From NCBI GenBank assembly GCA_012512335.1, contig JAAZEK010000370.1:1-16802 (forward strand): a stretch of 16,802 nucleotides of DNA. The letters run 5' to 3'. A program made the position numbers and the translations under genes. This DNA is from Clostridiales bacterium (GTDB lineage: Bacteria; Bacillota; Clostridia; Caldicoprobacterales; DTU083). The notes beneath the pieces are model-generated. The model made no database searches, was not told the DNA's origin, and was given only the letters and a program-made list of their open reading frames with translations. Below, one piece after another: positions 13,580-16,802 of this stretch (its first letter is position 1; every line of letters begins with the position of its first letter).

Positions 13580-14522
13580 TGAGCTTGCACACCACCATGG
13601 CCCATTCTCCCTTTGTTTTAGTTTCAATTATTTCCAGTCCTGCGGTTTTCATCGCTCCTACTACATCAGTCAATCGATCCTGAATGATACCTGAGGTAAT
13701 GAAAAGTCCATTTGGCTTTAGATAATCACTAATCGTGTCAGTCAATTGAATGATTACATCTGCAATGATGTTAGCAATAACCATATCATATTGACCTTGA
13801 ATTGGGTCGAGCAAGTTTCCATGAATAACCTCTAATGAGTCCTCGACATGATTTCTCCTAGCATTTTCTGCTGTTATTCTCACTGCGTTGCTGTCTACAT
13901 CAACAGCTGTTGCCTTTTCTGCACCTAATAAAATCGCAGATATACCTAACACTCCTGTACCACAGCCAATGTCCGCAACTTCTGCTCCTTTTTGAATATA
14001 GCGGTCTATTGCTTCTATACAAAGAGTAGTGGTCTCATGGGTGCCTGTGCCAAAGGCCATTCCAGGATCCATTTCCAGCACTAGCTCGTCTGCTTCCAAT
14101 GCTGGTAGGGGTTCCCAAGATGGTTTGATCACCAAACGTTCACTTACCTTAATGGGCTTGTAATATTGTTTCCAGTTGTTGGACCAGTCTTCTTCATTAA
14201 GCGTACTTATGTTAATCTCTAGCGTGCCCATTTCTAAGCCATAGCTTTGCCGGCCCAACTGCTCTATCCTTTCCTTAATGAAAGCATATTTATCAGTAAA
14301 TGAGGCATCGTTGCTTATATATGCTTTTACCAATACATCCTCCGACATATTAGCGAGGATGGAATCGTCAATATAATCCCAGGTGCATTCTTCTAGTTGA
14401 GCTAACTCAATATCGATTGGATCTTCCACAACTACCCCAGTAACCCCTACCTCATAGAAAGCCTGTGCTACCATGTCTGCACCTTCAGTAGTAGTTTTAA
14501 CGATAATTTCTATCCAGTCCAT
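13572..14522 (-). CDS. prmA: Ribosomal protein L11 methyltransferase
   Basis: 316 residues from the ATG at 14522, which has AGGAGGTG 6 nt upstream. The upstream frame to 14552 overlaps dnaJ and is not conserved. N-terminal L11-binding domain (about 1-100), a linker, then a Rossmann methyltransferase domain with MDPGMAFGTGTHETT at 151-165, the SAM-binding ADIGCGTG at 183-190 and the catalytic-loop NIIADV starting at N251. It trimethylates L11 amino groups using SAM. It follows dnaJ by 13 nt, the standard Firmicutes arrangement. Confidence 0.97.
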   Translation of the reverse strand: MDWIEIIVKTTTEGADMVAQAFYEVGVTGVVVEDPIDIELAQLEECTWDYIDDSILANMSEDVLVKAYISNDASFTDKYAFIKERIEQLGRQSYGLEMGTLEINISTLNEEDWSNNWKQYYKPIKVSERLVIKPSWEPLPALEADELVLEMDPGMAFGTGTHETTTLCIEAIDRYIQKGAEVADIGCGTGVLGISAILLGAEKATAVDVDSNAVRITAENARRNHVEDSLEVIHGNLLDPIQGQYDMVIANIIADVIIQLTDTISDYLKPNGLFITSGIIQDRLTDVVGAMKTAGLEIIETKTKGEWAMVVCKLNA

Positions 14523-14535
14523 ACTGCACACCTCC

Positions 14536-15660
14536 TCATCCGCCGAATACATCCTTCATCTTATCAAAGAAGGATTTTTTCTGCTCTGCATCCCCTATTA
14601 ACTGATCAAATTGCTGAATCAGTTCTTTTTGCTTTTCATTTAGTTTCTTGGGTACCTCTATATTGACTGTGACATATAAATCGCCAAGGGTATTCCCTCT
14701 TAGATGCTGTATTCCCTGATTACGCAATCGAAATACAGTGCCTGTTTGAGTTCCTTCAGGAATGTTGTACTTAACCTTGCCACCTAGACTTGGAACCTCT
14801 ATTTCAGAGCCCAAGGCAGCTTGACCAAAGGTTATGGGTACATCACAGTATATATCATATCCTCTTCTAATAAACAGCTTATGAGGCCTTACAGTAATGG
14901 ATACATAAAGATCACCAGATGGTCCACCTAGTTCTCCAGTTTGCCCTTCACCTCGTAAGGTAATGGCTTGATTGTTATCTATGCCAGCAGGTATGTTTAC
15001 ACTGATTTTTCGCACCCTGCGAATTTTCTTCCTGCCATGACATTTGGTACAGGGATTGGATATTATTGTTCCTTCACCGTTACATTTATCACATGCTTGC
15101 ACATTTACAAATCTTCCAAAAGCTGTATTTTGAGCCTGCTGAATTTCGCCACTTCCATTACATTTCGAGCAAGTTTTTGAGTCCCCAGGTTTCTTAGCAC
15201 CAGTACCCTTACAATCGGGACAGTTTTCCATGCGTACAACTTCTATTTCCTTTTTGGTTCCAAAGGCTGCTTCTTCAAAAGTAATATCCAAATTATATTG
15301 CAGATCGGACCCCCGAGTAGGACCTCTCCTCGATCTTCTTGAACCCCCGCCAAAACCTGATCCCCCAAAGAACATATCGAAGATATCACCAAAACCGCCT
15401 TCTCCAAAACCATTGAAGCCGCTAAATCCCTGGCCTGTAGGTCCGTCATGGCCGAATTGATCATATTGTGACCGAGCCTCAGGCGTGCTAAGAACCTGAT
15501 ACGCCTCATTAATTTCTTTAAATGATGCCTCTGCATCCTTGTCCCCAGGGTTTAAGTCAGGATGATATTTTTTAGCTAGCTTTCTGTAAGCCTTTTTCAT
15601 ATCAGCCTCTGAGGCATCTTTATTTAAACCTAATACTTCATAATAGTCTCGCTTTGCCAA
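14536..15660 (-). CDS. dnaJ: Chaperone protein DnaJ
   Basis: 374 residues; the ATG has GGCGGTG 8 nt upstream, a one-base variant of the consensus. The J domain (1-70) has HPD at 33-35, needed to stimulate DnaK ATPase. A Gly/Phe-rich linker (about 72-110) follows, then four zinc-finger CxxC pairs at 147/150, 164/167, 190/193 and 204/207, the last reading CTKCHGRK in place of CxxCxGxG. C-terminal substrate-binding domains I and II complete it. It works with DnaK and GrpE in protein folding. It lies about 100 nt after dnaK with a hairpin between them. Confidence 0.98.
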   Translation of the reverse strand: MAKRDYYEVLGLNKDASEADMKKAYRKLAKKYHPDLNPGDKDAEASFKEINEAYQVLSTPEARSQYDQFGHDGPTGQGFSGFNGFGEGGFGDIFDMFFGGSGFGGGSRRSRRGPTRGSDLQYNLDITFEEAAFGTKKEIEVVRMENCPDCKGTGAKKPGDSKTCSKCNGSGEIQQAQNTAFGRFVNVQACDKCNGEGTIISNPCTKCHGRKKIRRVRKISVNIPAGIDNNQAITLRGEGQTGELGGPSGDLYVSITVRPHKLFIRRGYDIYCDVPITFGQAALGSEIEVPSLGGKVKYNIPEGTQTGTVFRLRNQGIQHLRGNTLGDLYVTVNIEVPKKLNEKQKELIQQFDQLIGDAEQKKSFFDKMKDVFGG

Positions 15661-15699
15661 TTAAATCTTCACCGCCTATTTATGCAAAAAATCTTTGAA

Positions 15700-15726
15700 A
15701 AGGCCAAAGCTTTATGCCTTGGCCTT
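15700..15726 (-). terminator. Hairpin between dnaK and dnaJ (partial terminator or attenuator)
   Basis: AAGGCCAAAGC (15700-15710) and GCCTTGGCCTT (15716-15726) pair at 10 of 11 positions around a 5-nt loop. The minus strand continues TTTCAAAGATTTTTT, so the T-run is interrupted. It probably reduces rather than blocks read-through into dnaJ, giving more DnaK than DnaJ. Confidence 0.65.
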
Positions 15727-15767
15727 CCCATTATACCTGATTTTTTTAATAACGTCCATTTTCGTTA

Positions 15768-16802
15768 CTATTTGTCTTCCTCGTCGTCTACTACTTCGTA
15801 GTCAGCATCAACTACATTGTCATCATTTCCAGCATGACCTGGATCCTGCTGGCCTGGATCTCCTCCCGGAGCGCCTCCAGCTTCTCCTTCTTGCTGATAA
15901 ACCTTGCCAAAGACTTCATAGGATACTTCTGTAAGCTTTTCAGTTGCTGCCTTTATTTCATCTAAATTGTCAGACTCCATAGCCTTCTTCAATTCATCTA
16001 CTTCTGCTTGAACTCTAGCCTGGTCAGCTGAATCGACTTTGTCTCCCAGTTCCTTCAATGTTTTCTCTGTGTTATATACCATAGAGTCTGCATTATTTCG
16101 AGTTTCTACCTCTTCCTTACGTTTCTTGTCCTCATCTGCAAAACGCTCAGCATCCTTTACTGCCTTATCTATTTCGTCATCTGAAAGATTAGAAGAAGCT
16201 GTAATGGTTATTTTCTGCTCGTTTCCAGTGCCCATATCTTTTGCAGAAACATTTACAATACCGTTTGCATCAATATCGAAGGTAACTTCAATTTGTGGAA
16301 CTCCCCTAGGTGCAGATGGAATTCCTGTCAGCTGGAAGCGACCTAATGTTTTATTGTATGCTGCCATTTCTCTTTCTCCCTGGAGAACATGGATTTCAAC
16401 GCTTGTCTGTCCATCTGCTGCAGTAGAGAAAACCTGGCTCTTATTAGCTGGTATGGTGGTATTTCTGTCAATGAGTCTGGTGGAAACGCCGCCCATGGTT
16501 TCAATGCCCAAAGATAGGGGAGTAACATCTAGCAGGAGAACATCCTTAACTTCTCCGCCTAAAACCCCAGCTTGTATGGCTGCACCAATAGCTACACACT
16601 CATCAGGATTGATTCCTCTGTCAGATTCCTTGCCGGTAATTTTCTTAACAGATTCCTGTACAGCAGGTATTCTGATGGAACCACCAACAAGAATTACCTT
16701 ATCTATCTCTCCGGAGCTTAACCCAGCATCCTTTATTGCATTACGCAGAGGTACCATGGTTTTTTCAACCAAATCTGAGGTAAGTTCATTGAATTTGGAT
16801 CG
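15768..16802 (-). CDS. dnaK: Chaperone protein DnaK, C-terminal part (5' end outside window)
   Basis: The frame is open to the right edge (RSKFNELTSDLVEKT ...), so the start lies outside the window; about 344 residues are visible. They cover the end of the nucleotide-binding domain (KVILVGGSIRIPAVQ, where GGSTRIP is most common), the interdomain linker with DVLLLDVTPLSLGIETMGG, the beta substrate-binding domain, the helical lid, and a Gly/Pro/Gln-rich tail ending with an acidic DADYEVVDDEE-like stretch. It is the Hsp70 chaperone; the heat-shock promoter and any CIRCE element would be further upstream. It heads the visible dnaK-dnaJ-prmA-rsmE-mtaB-HIT unit. Confidence 0.98.
   Translation of the reverse strand, partial: RSKFNELTSDLVEKTMVPLRNAIKDAGLSSGEIDKVILVGGSIRIPAVQESVKKITGKESDRGINPDECVAIGAAIQAGVLGGEVKDVLLLDVTPLSLGIETMGGVSTRLIDRNTTIPANKSQVFSTAADGQTSVEIHVLQGEREMAAYNKTLGRFQLTGIPSAPRGVPQIEVTFDIDANGIVNVSAKDMGTGNEQKITITASSNLSDDEIDKAVKDAERFADEDKKRKEEVETRNNADSMVYNTEKTLKELGDKVDSADQARVQAEVDELKKAMESDNLDEIKAATEKLTEVSYEVFGKVYQQEGEAGGAPGGDPGQQDPGHAGNDDNVVDADYEVVDDEEDK

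Overview
The window looks like a chromosomal core segment of a low-GC, endospore-forming Firmicute, most likely a member of the Clostridia. Gene order from dnaK to pgpH follows the Bacillus subtilis dnaK-dnaJ-yqeT-yqeU-yqeV ... rpsU-yqeY-yqeZ-yqfA-yqfB-yqfC-yqfD-phoH-yqfF order. The sporulation genes yqfC and yqfD point to a spore former, and the HIT gene after mtaB is typical of Clostridia. Nearly everything is on the minus strand, so transcription runs from high to low coordinates. No tRNA, rRNA, CRISPR array or intact insertion sequence was seen.

Layout in the direction of transcription. (1) 16802-11165: the 3' part of dnaK, a hairpin that may attenuate or terminate, then dnaJ, prmA, rsmE, mtaB and a HIT hydrolase gene. 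The last five are tightly packed with overlaps (ATGA at rsmE/mtaB, 8 nt at prmA/rsmE and mtaB/HIT), ending at a terminator at 11098-11122. This is the heat-shock operon tail plus translation-modification enzymes. (2) 11097-8830: an accessory, scarred stretch between HIT and rpsU. It holds an ABC-transporter ATPase fragment, an intact plus-strand Phd/YefM-ParE type toxin-antitoxin pair, the tail of a probable PD-(D/E)XK nuclease/transposase gene, a LacX-like aldose epimerase gene, and a second, truncated copy of part of the ParE toxin. (3) 8825-8403: rpsU with a consensus sigma-A promoter and a strong terminator. (4) 8360-4443: a secreted or membrane-anchored endonuclease/exonuclease/phosphatase-fold protein (where yqeY would be expected), nfeD, floA and a small single-pass membrane protein, ending at a terminator. 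(5) 4366-1: yqfC, yqfD, phoH and pgpH (cut by the window edge).

The three most useful non-routine observations are these. nfeD has no ATG, GTG or TTG that can produce its signal peptide, and appears to start at an AUA codon behind a near-consensus Shine-Dalgarno sequence. A 34-bp near-identical repeat is shared by the live ParE gene and a remnant next to the rpsU promoter. A putative phosphodiesterase/nuclease gene sits in the floA-nfeD operon. Three promoters (rpsU, lacX-like, toxin-antitoxin) each have perfect TTGACA and TATAAT boxes. I see no clear evidence of a wholly new biological system; most of the window is conserved housekeeping DNA.
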